DNA from: Flavobacteriales bacterium
GTDB lineage: Bacteria > Bacteroidota > Bacteroidia > Flavobacteriales_D > Sanyastnellaceae
Reading direction: 5' to 3'
Assembly (NCBI GenBank): GCA_947466425.1
Contig: CANIBZ010000001.1
Span: 86,448 to 150,447 of the forward strand
DNA length: 64,000 bases
Shown here: positions 57,272 to 64,000 of the stretch, in pieces
Layout of the letters: each line of letters starts with the position of its first letter
Numbering within the stretch: the stretch's first letter is position 1
Translations under genes and position numbers: made by a program
Notes under the pieces: model-generated
Told to the model about the DNA's origin: nothing
The model's input: the letters and a program-made list of their open reading frames with translations, nothing else
Databases searched by the model: none

Positions 57272-57653
57272 ATTTGTTGATCTTCGTGGCTAAAGTATTT
57301 GTTAGGTATGCAGTGTTGCTGCACGGAAAAAAAAGTCAAAGCGGTAGCTGTTCCTGTATATGCGGGAAGTCCCGTAAATAAAGGAGTTTAGCGTTTAAAA
57401 AATAAAACGGGGTGATTTTTTCAAATCGGGACATCAAAAGTAGAATGACTTCTCGCGCGAAAGGGCAAATAGTTTTTAACTGTTGAAAAAACGAATCGCT
57501 TCGACCTATGTTAAAAAATATTTATTTTCAAGAATGATAGGCATTTGGTAATTAATTGAAATAAAATTCGATTGAAAATAATTTTTTTGGCACGGTGAAA
57601 TAATTATCCACAATCGGCACGAAGGTGAATTTTCGTCCTAATTTCACTTCCCT
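57272..57653. other. 382-base gene-free region between the ATPase gene and xseA
   Basis: AT-rich spacer between divergent genes. It holds two small hairpins (TGCAG-TGTTG-CTGCA at 57309-57323 and TGCGGG-AAGT-CCCGTA at 57361-57376). Further along lies an A/T-rich stretch (about 57500-57595) with a single perfect DnaA-box-like sequence TTATCCACA at 57604-57612, then the xseA start. I see no tRNA, no convincing riboswitch and no gene in it. Confidence 0.6.
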
Positions 57654-59024
57654 ATGTCAGCCCCTAAAAAAACATTTACCCTTCTTCAACTCACTCAAAG
57701 CATTCATAGAGCAGTGCAGTCTGCATTCGATGGCCGTTACTGGATAGTTGCTGAAATGAATAAGCTAAATCTTTACCCGAAGAGCGGGCACGCCTATCCG
57801 GAATTGGTTGAAAAACAAGATGGGGTCATTGTCGCTGAAATGCGCGCAAATCTTTGGAAGAACGATTTTGAGCGTATTAATCAGAATTTCATACAAGCCA
57901 TTCAAGAACCGCTGAAAGACGGAATAAAGGTGCTTATGAATGTTTCAGTCGGATTCGATTCGAAGTATGGAATATCGCTTACTATTCATGAAATAGATGC
58001 GAGTTATACGCTTGGCGATTTAGAGCAGGAAAAACAGAACAGCATTCAAGCTCTTAAGCAACAGGGTATTTTCGATTTAAATCGAAAAAAGTCTTTGCCC
58101 CTGCTTCCGCAGCGGTTAGCAATCATATCTGTTGCCAATAGCAATGGTTATCAAGATTTCACACACATAATAGATGGCAATAGTTGGAAGTATAAGTTTT
58201 TCCATATGCTCTTTCCTTCGTTGCTTCAAGGAGATAAGGCAGTAGCAGACTTATTGCTTCAACTCAATCGCATTCGGAAAGTCGCGCATCATTTCGATGC
58301 GGTGGTCATAGTTCGCGGAGGAGGTGGAGACATTGGATTGGCTTGCTATAACAATTTGAATTTATGTAAGGTCATTGCTGAATTCCCTCTTCCTGTTCTA
58401 ACGGGAATAGGCCACCGAATAAATGAATCTGTTGCCGATATGGTGGCTTATAAGAATCTGATTACGCCGACAGATTTGGGCAATTACTTCATTCAACAAT
58501 TTCATAATTTCTCTTTGCCCGTTCAACGCGCAGAAGAAGCATTGGCAGACAAATCGTTGCGTCTTCTTTCCGAAACGAAAACGAAATTGCATGGCTTTGT
58601 GTTGTTGTTTCGCTCTGTGGTAGAAACGACCTTGGTGAAGAACACTTCGAAGATTGAAACGCTTCGCGTGGGATTGCGCACGAAGACAATTCAGCGTTTG
58701 TCTGACGAGAAAGGAAATATTCAAAAGCTGTCCAATGCCCTCGCCAACGACGCGCGAACACTCTTAACTGCAGAACGTGTTTCCGTTTCCAAATTACAAG
58801 AGGGGATGAAAAACCGAATAAACGTTCGGTTGTCGAAGGAAGAGATGAAAGTAAACGGATTGGAGAACAGTGTTCGTTTGTTAGATCCGCGAAATGTGTT
58901 GAAACGCGGATTCAGCATAACCTTGGTAAACGGTAAAGCGGTTACCGATGAGAGTGAAGTGAGTTCAGGAGAAGAGATAACAACCCTATTATACAACGGA
59001 ACAATAAAATCTAGAAAAGAATAA
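57654..59024 (+). CDS. xseA: Exodeoxyribonuclease VII large subunit
   Basis: Catalytic subunit of exonuclease VII, which degrades single-stranded DNA in both directions. It is 456 residues: an OB-fold at the N-terminus (LLQLTQSIHRAVQSAFDGRYWIVAEM, GHAYPELVEKQDG), then the catalytic domain with AIISVANSNGYQDF, VVIVRGGGGDIGLACYNN and PVLTGIGHRINESVADMVAY, and a long helical C-terminal region. The usual GHE-type motif reads GHRINES. The small-subunit gene xseB follows 5 bases later. Confidence 0.93.
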   Translation: MSAPKKTFTLLQLTQSIHRAVQSAFDGRYWIVAEMNKLNLYPKSGHAYPELVEKQDGVIVAEMRANLWKNDFERINQNFIQAIQEPLKDGIKVLMNVSVGFDSKYGISLTIHEIDASYTLGDLEQEKQNSIQALKQQGIFDLNRKKSLPLLPQRLAIISVANSNGYQDFTHIIDGNSWKYKFFHMLFPSLLQGDKAVADLLLQLNRIRKVAHHFDAVVIVRGGGGDIGLACYNNLNLCKVIAEFPLPVLTGIGHRINESVADMVAYKNLITPTDLGNYFIQQFHNFSLPVQRAEEALADKSLRLLSETKTKLHGFVLLFRSVVETTLVKNTSKIETLRVGLRTKTIQRLSDEKGNIQKLSNALANDARTLLTAERVSVSKLQEGMKNRINVRLSKEEMKVNGLENSVRLLDPRNVLKRGFSITLVNGKAVTDESEVSSGEEITTLLYNGTIKSRKE

Positions 59025-59029
59025 ATCAT

Positions 59030-59230
59030 ATGAGCGAAACAACTATAAATTATGCGCGTGCCTTTGAGGAATTGCAGGCCATTGTAACGGAAATTGAATT
59101 GGGACAAATTACAGTAGACATTTTATCTGAAAAGGTGAAGCGCGCTTCCGAATTAATTGCCATTTGCAAAGCGAAGTTGACTTCGACAGAGGAGGATGTG
59201 AATCAGATTTTGAAAGAGCTTGACCAGTAG
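59030..59230 (+). CDS. xseB: Exodeoxyribonuclease VII small subunit
   Basis: A 66-residue helical protein with the family pattern YARAFEELQAIVTEIELGQITVDILSEKVKRASELI, then a second helix LTSTEEDVNQILKEL. It binds the helical region of XseA. Its position 5 bases after xseA and its length match the family. The 12-bp repeat array begins at the last base of its stop codon. Confidence 0.95.
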   Translation: MSETTINYARAFEELQAIVTEIELGQITVDILSEKVKRASELIAICKAKLTSTEEDVNQILKELDQ

Positions 59231-59394
59231 ATGTTTCACAAGATTCTTCGAAAGATGTTTCACAAGATGCGAGCAAGATTCTTCGAAAGATGCTTCGCAA
59301 GATGCGAGCAAGATTCTTCGAAAGATGTTTCACAAGATGCAAGCAAGATTCTTCGAAAGATGTTTCACAAGGTGCAAGCAAGATTGCTTCGCAA
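59230..59394 (+). repeat. Intergenic 12-bp-family array with a 35-bp higher-order period
   Basis: After one leading unit, the triplet GATTCTTCGAAA, GATGTTTCACAA, GATGCGAGCAA (12+12+11 = 35 bp) is repeated four times (59242-59276, 59277-59311, 59312-59346, 59347-59381) with small changes, then a 13-nt unit. Unlike the other arrays it contains 11- and 13-nt units, as expected where no reading frame is kept. The end of the array supplies a TTG at 59384, 17 bases before the promoter box of the next gene. Confidence 0.93.
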
Positions 59395-59403
59395 AGTTGT
59401 CCT

Positions 59404-59411
59404 TAATTTTG
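59404..59411 (+). promoter_or_regulatory. Candidate promoter of the DsbA/FrnE-like gene
   Basis: TAATTTTG matches TAnnTTTG, and TTG at 59384-59386 lies 17 bases upstream inside the end of the repeat array. The ATG follows at 59416, so the transcript would be nearly leaderless. Confidence 0.5.
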
Positions 59412-59415
59412 TAGA

Positions 59416-60039
59416 ATGAAAATAGAAATCTGGAGCGACATCGTTTGTCCGTTTTGTTACATCGGGAAACGTCATTTAGAACAGGCGATTGCGAACACAG
59501 GAAAGACAGTGGAGATTGAATGGAAGAGCTTTCAATTAGATCCGAGCGTGACTGCAGAAGATGCAGGCGCCTCTGTAGTGGAGCATTTAGCAGAGAAGAA
59601 GGGGATGTCCATTGATCAGGTGAACGGCATGATGGGACGTGTGGAGTCGATGGCTGTGGAAGCGGGATTGGATATGAAATTACGAAGTTCATTCGTGATG
59701 AATACCTTTCATGCGCATCGTGTTTTGCATTTCGCAAAATCATTGGATAAGGGAGCTGAATTGAAAGAAGCGTTTTTAAAAGCACACTTTACAGACAATA
59801 TGAATTTGAATGAAGAGGAAAATCTGATTCAAGTTGCTGTTTCTGTTGGATTGAATGAAGCCGATGTTCAACGTGTTTTATCTTCCAATGAATTTGAAGA
59901 GGCCGTGAACGAAGATGCCTATACTGCCCAACAGTTTGGTGCACGTGGGGTTCCGTTCTTTGTCTTCAATAGGGAGTCGGCAGTGTCTGGTGCGCAACCG
60001 GTGGAGGTGTTTGAACAGATTTTGAATGAGTCTAATTAA
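59416..60039 (+). CDS. DsbA-family (FrnE-like) thiol oxidoreductase
   Basis: A 207-residue thioredoxin-fold protein without a signal peptide, so cytoplasmic. The active-site CPFC is at residues 11-14 in IWSDIVCPFCYIGKRHL, an all-helical insertion follows, and the cis-proline loop reads ARGVPFFVFN. These are the features of FrnE/DsbA-like proteins related to 2-hydroxychromene-2-carboxylate isomerase. Its probable role is in thiol-disulfide exchange or oxidative stress. It stands alone between the repeat array and a convergent lipoprotein gene. Confidence 0.9.
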   Translation: MKIEIWSDIVCPFCYIGKRHLEQAIANTGKTVEIEWKSFQLDPSVTAEDAGASVVEHLAEKKGMSIDQVNGMMGRVESMAVEAGLDMKLRSSFVMNTFHAHRVLHFAKSLDKGAELKEAFLKAHFTDNMNLNEEENLIQVAVSVGLNEADVQRVLSSNEFEEAVNEDAYTAQQFGARGVPFFVFNRESAVSGAQPVEVFEQILNESN

Positions 60040-60157
60040 TTCTTATACAAATTGGAAATGTTTACTCTGAGACTTAGAATACTTTAAGTTCGACAACCGC
60101 AGCCGCTCATGCTCATGGTGTTTGGAAACAAGAATTTTTGTGGGAATATTTTCCGAA

Positions 60158-61009
60158 TTAATGCGGATTGAAAATCACGAGTAGCGGAATAGCAATTAGA
60201 AGTAGGAGTCCGAGAATTTTCAATCGTCCAATCGGGCTGAACAAATTGTTTCCAAACCACAATCCGAATCTTCTTAGATATTGATGTTCAGACTCTCTTA
60301 AGCGATGTTTTCTTTTTTTCTTATTAATCGGGGCATCGTCTTTTTTTCCGAATATTTTGAGTACGGTTAATTTTAATATTCGGAGTAATCCTCGAATGAG
60401 GTAGAAAATGAATCCAGCTATTGACAGAACGAGTACAACCGTTAGGAAAACGAGTCCATCTCCAACGCCAGTTGCCGACGGCCCAATGAGGGCGAGTAAT
60501 CCGCCAGAAATACCGCCAAGAATCATAGCAAGCAAAACAAGTTTGAAGTCTCTTCCAATTGCTTTTTTAAGCTGTTCTACCGTTTTGGGCTTTCTTATCG
60601 GATAGCCGAAGAAAGGTTCTTTGTTTTCTTGTGGTAACGTAGTTTCTTTTTGTCCGAAGTAATCTTCTTCTTTTGTCTTCGGTATAATGGTATCGGACGG
60701 CGTTTTAAATTCTAGGTTCTTCGGAAGGTCTTGTGAAACATCTGTTTCAAGATTCTTCGAAAGATTTTGTGAAACATCTTGCAGAGCATCTAATTCAAGA
60801 TTCTCCGAAAGATTCTCCGAAAGGTCCTGCGGAAGGTCTTGCGAAGCACCTTTGGAACAACCTTGTGAAACATCTGCGTGAGGGTTCATCGGTTTAGGAA
60901 GTAGCCATGAAATATGATATCCCTTTCTATAGATACGTTTTTCAATGGTACAGGAGTTAAGGGCGATTACACAAAATAGGAACGCTAATAGAGCTAGGTT
61001 TAATCTCAT
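60158..61009 (-). CDS. Repeat-bearing lipoprotein, paralogue of the protein at 750-1445
   Basis: Function unknown. It is 283 residues. The lipoprotein signal ends in ALNSC (Cys20) and is followed by TIEKRIYRKGYHISW, the family motif. Residues 46-101 are 14 tetrapeptides (DVSQ, DLPQ, DLSE, NLSE, NLET, DLPK and others) encoded by 12-bp units. The C-terminal part has two hydrophobic segments around 160-215 (LVLLAMILGGISGGLLALIG, LVFLTVVLVLSIAGFIFYLI), a basic stretch INKKKRKHRLRE, and a final membrane segment ILGLLLLIAIPLLVIF. Two intact family members with the same layout and the same array at distant loci support a real gene family. Confidence 0.78.
   Translation of the reverse strand: MRLNLALLAFLFCVIALNSCTIEKRIYRKGYHISWLLPKPMNPHADVSQGCSKGASQDLPQDLSENLSENLELDALQDVSQNLSKNLETDVSQDLPKNLEFKTPSDTIIPKTKEEDYFGQKETTLPQENKEPFFGYPIRKPKTVEQLKKAIGRDFKLVLLAMILGGISGGLLALIGPSATGVGDGLVFLTVVLVLSIAGFIFYLIRGLLRILKLTVLKIFGKKDDAPINKKKRKHRLRESEHQYLRRFGLWFGNNLFSPIGRLKILGLLLLIAIPLLVIFNPH
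60707..60874 (-). repeat. 12-bp tandem array, 14 units, in frame inside a lipoprotein gene
   Basis: Fourteen 12-nt units read on the minus strand, more diverged than those at 870-1145 and richer in NLSE/NLET/DLPK forms. Units such as GATGTTTCACAA and AATCTTTCGAAG are shared with the intergenic array at 59230-59394, only 1.3 kb away, which suggests exchange between the two. All units keep the reading frame. Confidence 0.9.
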
Positions 61010-61103
61010 GGTAAATGTTGTAAACGGTAAGTGAAATTAAGGAAATTAGTGTGTTCCTGTAAACATGCTGAAGAGTTTGTTGTTTGAGTTGTGTTATTCG
61101 AAA

Positions 61104-61111
61104 TAACTTTA
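61104..61111 (+). promoter_or_regulatory. Candidate promoter of the nitroreductase gene
   Basis: TTTG at 61083-61086, 17 bases, then TAACTTTA (one mismatch to TAnnTTTG), 16 bases before the ATG at 61128. Confidence 0.4.
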
Positions 61112-61127
61112 CAAAAAATAGAAGATT

Positions 61128-61760
61128 ATGAATGCAGTAGAAGCAATGCAATGGAGATACGCGGTGAAGGCCATGAATGGAGAGAAAGTGAGTGATGAAA
61201 AGGTGGAAAGAATATTAGAGGCTATTCGTCTAGCGCCTTCTTCAAGCGGATTGCAGCCTTATGAATTGTTGGTGGTTACCAATCCAGAATTGAAGTCTGA
61301 ATTGAAGCCAGCTGCGCACAACCAAAGTCAGGTTGAAGATTGTTCGCATTTGCTGGTTTTCGCGGCTTGGGATACCTATACTGCTGATCGTATTAACGCA
61401 TGGTTCGATTTGGTGAATGAAGTTCGGGGGAATCAAGGTGAAGGATGGGAGAAGTATCGCAATTCTATTTTGAATAGTTATGTTCCTCGCGCAGCAGAGG
61501 TGAATTTCGAGCACGCATCGAAGCAGGTTTACATTGCTCTTGGAATAGCCATGTTAGCAGCAGCCATGGAAGAAGTAGATTGCACGCCTATGGAAGGATT
61601 TATTCCTGCAGAGGTAGATCGCATCCTTGGTTTAGAAGCGAAAGGATTGAAGTCAGTACTTCTTCTTCCTTTAGGTTATCGCAATCCAGAGAAAGATTAT
61701 TTGATTAACGCGAAGAAGGTTCGGAAGTCGATGAGTGATTTCGTTCATGAGGTTAAGTAG
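61128..61760 (+). CDS. Nitroreductase-family NAD(P)H-dependent oxidoreductase
   Basis: FMN-dependent flavoprotein of 210 residues. The N-terminal MQWRYAVKAMNGEKVSDEKVERILEAIRLAPSSSGLQPYELLVV holds the conserved Arg and the S-x-G-x-Q-P flavin contact. The helical middle and the C-terminal GLKSVLLLPLGYRNPEKD are also typical. The physiological substrate cannot be told; relatives reduce nitroaromatics, quinones or dihydropteridines. It is transcribed alone. Confidence 0.92.
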   Translation: MNAVEAMQWRYAVKAMNGEKVSDEKVERILEAIRLAPSSSGLQPYELLVVTNPELKSELKPAAHNQSQVEDCSHLLVFAAWDTYTADRINAWFDLVNEVRGNQGEGWEKYRNSILNSYVPRAAEVNFEHASKQVYIALGIAMLAAAMEEVDCTPMEGFIPAEVDRILGLEAKGLKSVLLLPLGYRNPEKDYLINAKKVRKSMSDFVHEVK

Positions 61761-61890
61761 CATTTAAACTTAATAGTCAGCGCTCACGCCTATGCGCATT
61801 GATTTCTAATTACAATGCCGTATGTGAAATTTCTTTTAGAAGGATTATGTTTGTTTCTCTTCTTGAAGAGAAATTTAATGCCCTGCTCAA

Positions 61891-62529
61891 ATGAATGTCA
61901 GCGCTTTCAAAGCTTTTGTAATTCGACTTTTCAGGAACTCATGGGTGAGAGGAATGGTATATTATTCAATGCTCTTAATTGGTAGTTTCTTTCTCTTCGC
62001 AGGAATTTCATTGGTTGTAAGAGAGGACGAAGACTATCGGTTGATTGGATGGATTTACACGGTCTTAGGATCAATTGCGGTTCTAATCATCATTAAGTTT
62101 CAAGGGTGGTTCTTTCCAAAAACTGAAAATGCAGAATTAAAGCAACCAACCAAAATACTCACAAGATTTGCCCATACAGCAAGGAGTATACTTCTCTTGA
62201 TTGTATTCTATTTTATGTACTTGCTTTGTTTTGTGGTTTTTTACTTCACTCATTTTGCATTCATTCACCAGGTGCCATGGATTCAAATGGAAGGAGATGA
62301 ACCTTTGAATGAATGGTGCCTTTTTGGAGATCACACGCACAACTTCGGCACAGAAACAATTGATCTAATTGCTTTGTATCCGCTCGTAATGGCTATTGTG
62401 AGCATCATAGCCTTCAATCACACGAATAGAATCGTTCGCCTGATCTTGTTTTTACTTCCTGTTGCTGCCACAATCATTTTCTTGTTCTTGCATTTTAGTT
62501 GTGCCGATGCGATTCTATCGAGGTTGTAG
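61891..62529 (+). CDS. Integral membrane protein of unknown function
   Basis: I do not recognise the family. It is 212 residues with about five hydrophobic segments: YYSMLLIGSFFLFAGISLVV, LIGWIYTVLGSIAVLIII, ILLLIVFYFMYLLCFVVFYF, LIALYPLVMAIVSIIAF and LILFLLPVAATIIFLFL. A hydrophilic loop around residues 128-155 carries HQVPWIQMEGDEPLNEW and several His. A small hairpin (TTTCTCTT/AAGAGAAA, 61854-61873) precedes the ATG. No operon partner is evident. Confidence 0.65.
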   Translation: MNVSAFKAFVIRLFRNSWVRGMVYYSMLLIGSFFLFAGISLVVREDEDYRLIGWIYTVLGSIAVLIIIKFQGWFFPKTENAELKQPTKILTRFAHTARSILLLIVFYFMYLLCFVVFYFTHFAFIHQVPWIQMEGDEPLNEWCLFGDHTHNFGTETIDLIALYPLVMAIVSIIAFNHTNRIVRLILFLLPVAATIIFLFLHFSCADAILSRL

Positions 62530-62546
62530 TAGAGTTTTTGACAATT

Positions 62547-62580
62547 GCACATCTGAATGTGCGGAATTGAACTATATTTG
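62547..62580 (+). promoter_or_regulatory. Candidate promoter with palindrome upstream of the AAA_14 ATPase gene
   Basis: TATATTTG (62573-62580) is a perfect TAnnTTTG box, 11 bases before the ATG at 62592. Directly upstream is a perfect 6-bp inverted repeat GCACAT-CTGA-ATGTGC (62547-62562), placed like an operator between the -33 and -7 regions. Confidence 0.5.
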
Positions 62581-62591
62581 CACAATAGGAT

Positions 62592-63791
62592 ATGCAATAT
62601 GGAAATGTTACTGGAAAATCTGAGCGACTTGTCGCAGCTACATCAACTGAATACAAGCGTTATTTGTACAACACTGTTAAGTGGAATAGTCGGCTAATAG
62701 GCATTAAAGGAGCACGAGGTACAGGGAAAACAACGCTCTTGCTGCAGTGGATTAAAGAGCTTGATTTACCTGCTGACAAAGCTGCTTATTTTTCGTTAGA
62801 CGATCTTTATTTTACGGTTAACTCACTCAAGGATACTGTTACTCAATTTTATAAAAATGGAGGAGAAGTTCTTGTCTTAGATGAGGTGCACAAGTATAAA
62901 AATTGGTCGCTAGAAATAAAGAATATTTACGATTTTTTTCCAAGTTTGAAAATCATATTTACGGGATCATCTATCATAGATATTTCAAAGCAGGAAGGTG
63001 ATTTAAGCAGAAGGGCACTGATGTATGAATTGCCGGGATTGTCGTATCGCGAGTATTTATTTATGCAAGGAATTATTGAGCTGCCCGCATTGAGTCTGGA
63101 AGATATTTTGTTTAAGAATGAAAAAATAAAGAAGGCACTTCCGAAGCATTTTCGTCCACTTGAACATTTTGGGAATTATTTGAAGTATGGTTATTATCCG
63201 TTTGGGTTGGAAGACGAAACCACCGGTCATCAACGCATTAATCAGTTGATAAGAACCATTGTTGAAGTGGATATGGCAGAACTCAAAGATTTCGATATTC
63301 GAAATGCAAAGAAATTGCTGCAATTGGTTTATGTGATAGCTCAGCAAGTTCCATTCAAGCCAAACATATCGAACCTTGCTACGAAAACAGGAATACACAG
63401 AAATTCATTGAACAATTATCTGCATTATCTAGAGCAGGCCAAGATTATTTCCTTGTTGTTTCCGGAAGGGCAGAGTGTTGCGGTATTGCAAAAGCCAGAA
63501 AAAATATTTCTGAATAACACGACTTTGTTAAATGCTCTTTCCGCTGAAGAATCATCCGTTGGCACTGTTCGAGAGACATTTTTCCTCTCGCAGCTTGTTC
63601 CCTTTCACAAAGTAAATATGCCCAAGAAGGGAGATTTTTTGGTGAATGGAAAATACACGTTTGAAGTTGGAGGGAAAGGAAAAGGGCAGAAGCAAATTGC
63701 TGAATTAGAAAATGCATGGGTCGTTAAAGACGACATTGAATTTCCCGTGAATAAGGCAATACCGCTTTGGATGTTTGGGCTTTTGTATTGA
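62592..63791 (+). CDS. AAA_14/DUF4143-type ATPase
   Basis: A 399-residue ATP-binding protein of a widespread bacterial and archaeal group. The Walker A GARGTGKTT starts at residue 40, Walker B is VLVLDEVHKYKNW, and the sensor-like IIFTGSSIIDI follows. The C-terminal half has a winged-helix-like part (NISNLATKTGIHRNSLNNYLHYLEQAKII) and a nuclease-fold-like end of the DUF4143 kind (FFLSQLVPFH, YTFEVGGKGKGQKQI). The role of this family is not established. It is monocistronic, ended by a strong terminator shared with the tRNA genes. Confidence 0.88.
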   Translation: MQYGNVTGKSERLVAATSTEYKRYLYNTVKWNSRLIGIKGARGTGKTTLLLQWIKELDLPADKAAYFSLDDLYFTVNSLKDTVTQFYKNGGEVLVLDEVHKYKNWSLEIKNIYDFFPSLKIIFTGSSIIDISKQEGDLSRRALMYELPGLSYREYLFMQGIIELPALSLEDILFKNEKIKKALPKHFRPLEHFGNYLKYGYYPFGLEDETTGHQRINQLIRTIVEVDMAELKDFDIRNAKKLLQLVYVIAQQVPFKPNISNLATKTGIHRNSLNNYLHYLEQAKIISLLFPEGQSVAVLQKPEKIFLNNTTLLNALSAEESSVGTVRETFFLSQLVPFHKVNMPKKGDFLVNGKYTFEVGGKGKGQKQIAELENAWVVKDDIEFPVNKAIPLWMFGLLY

Positions 63792-63811
63792 CAGAACGAA
63801 TTCATATAAAC

Positions 63812-63843
63812 AAAAAGTCCCCAACTTCGTTGAGGACTTTTTT
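63812..63843. terminator. Strong two-way terminator between the ATPase and tRNA genes
   Basis: Stem AAAAAGTCCCCAAC/GTTGAGGACTTTTT (one C-A mismatch) with a TTC loop, flanked by A on one side and T6 on the other, so it works in both directions. Confidence 0.92.
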
Positions 63844-63852
63844 GTCTCTTCG

Positions 63853-63926
63853 TGATCCCGAAGGGATTCGAACCCCTGGCCGTCTGCTTAGAAGGCAGAT
63901 GCTCTATCCAACTGAGCTACGAGATC
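63853..63926 (-). tRNA. tRNA-Arg (anticodon TCT)
   Basis: A complete 74-nt cloverleaf on the minus strand: acceptor GATCTCG/CGGGATC, D-arm with AGCTCAGTTGGATAGAGC, anticodon stem CTGCC/AAGCAG region around loop CTTCTAA, and T-arm GGGTTCGAATCCC. The anticodon TCT reads AGA. CCA is not encoded. Confidence 0.95.
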
Positions 63927-63940
63927 ATTCATCTGTAAAA

Positions 63941-63970
63941 AAAGAAAGACAACCGAGTTGTCTTTTCTTT
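63941..63970. terminator. Hairpin between the two tRNA genes
   Basis: GACAAC/GTTGTC core extended by A/T pairs, loop CGA, with T-rich flanks on both strands. It would separate the tRNA-Pro and tRNA-Arg transcripts or mark their processing. Confidence 0.7.
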
Positions 63971-63971
63971 G

Positions 63972-64000
63972 TCGGGGTGGCAGGATTCGAACCTACGACC
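63972..64000 (-). tRNA. Partial tRNA, probably tRNA-Pro (3' part)
   Basis: Only the T-arm (GTAGGTTCGAATCCTGC) and the acceptor 3' strand CACCCCG plus discriminator A are inside the window. The implied 5' end CGGGGTG is typical of bacterial tRNA-Pro. The anticodon lies outside, so the identity is an inference. Confidence 0.7.

Noticed and set aside
57277..57381. 34-residue open frame with a CSCIC cluster
   Set aside because: TTG start, very short, overlaps two hairpins, and no recognisable family or start signal.
57301..57400. Possible riboswitch or small RNA suggested by two hairpins
   Set aside because: The hairpins are short and no known consensus could be matched by eye; described only as spacer content.
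57604..57612. Replication origin
   Set aside because: Only one perfect DnaA box and no dnaA, dnaN or similar neighbour.
59230..59394. CRISPR-like or spacer-bearing array
   Set aside because: The 35-bp period is made of three variants of the same 12-bp unit, not of repeat plus unique spacer.
59330..59785. 151-codon minus-strand frame over the array and the DsbA-like gene
   Set aside because: Antisense shadow of a well-supported gene; the rest is repeat translation.

Overview
This window comes from a Bacteroidota genome, most likely a member of the Flavobacteriales. The evidence is the gliding and type IX secretion genes (gldB, gldC, a PorT-like barrel, PorP/SprF, an OmpA/PD40 protein), two secreted proteins ending in the gliding-motility-associated C-terminal domain, a Bacteroidota-type dcw cluster, TAnnTTTG-like promoter boxes, and a general lack of strong Shine-Dalgarno sequences. 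The family or genus cannot be fixed from the sequence alone.

Layout. 1-6,710: the 3' end of ahcY; a repeat-bearing lipoprotein; a coupled nadE-SDR pair; a PorT-like barrel divergent from gldB-gldC; then engB and an alpha/beta hydrolase. 6,711-21,038: a 14-kb division and cell-wall operon, mraZ-rsmH-ftsL-ftsI-murE-mraY-murD-ftsW-murG-murC-ftsQ-ftsA, behind a control region with 10-bp-phased TGG repeats that look like MraZ boxes. ftsZ does not follow ftsA; instead a convergent RlmD/RumA-type RNA methyltransferase gene overlaps the ftsA stop. 22,457-22,959: two head-to-head arrays of a 12-bp repeat. 22,960-25,341: a DAEYKA-repeat secreted protein, a DASS-family transporter and a frameshifted lipoprotein gene. 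25,433-33,855 (minus strand): a probable type IX secretion/adhesin operon (PKD/SprB-like adhesin, PorP/SprF, OmpA/PD40 protein, DUF4116-like repeat protein). 34,015-54,396: one reading frame for a giant modular surface protein of about 6,790 residues, followed by a small probable outer-membrane protein. 55,144-63,791: a vWA protein, an ATPase, xseA-xseB, a DsbA/FrnE-like protein, a second repeat-bearing lipoprotein, a nitroreductase, a membrane protein and an AAA_14-type ATPase. The window ends with tRNA-Arg(TCT) and the 3' part of a probable tRNA-Pro.

The most unusual signal is a family of 12-bp tandem repeats (core GATGYTKCRCAA) found at four loci as five arrays. Two arrays lie in frame inside paralogous lipoprotein genes and encode D-x-x-Q tetrapeptides. 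Two lie head to head between genes at 22.5-22.9 kb. One lies between xseB and the DsbA-like gene. The core unit has no stop codon in any of six frames and its length is a multiple of three. Units are strictly 12 nt in the coding arrays, but 11- and 13-nt units occur in the intergenic array at 59.2 kb. This looks like a spreading or recurrently expanding DNA element that has been domesticated as a protein linker in a lipoprotein family.

How the genes work together: the dcw operon makes lipid-linked peptidoglycan precursors and the divisome. The gld, Por and OmpA genes belong to the type IX export and gliding apparatus, whose probable cargo includes the two adhesin-like proteins with gliding-associated C-terminal domains.
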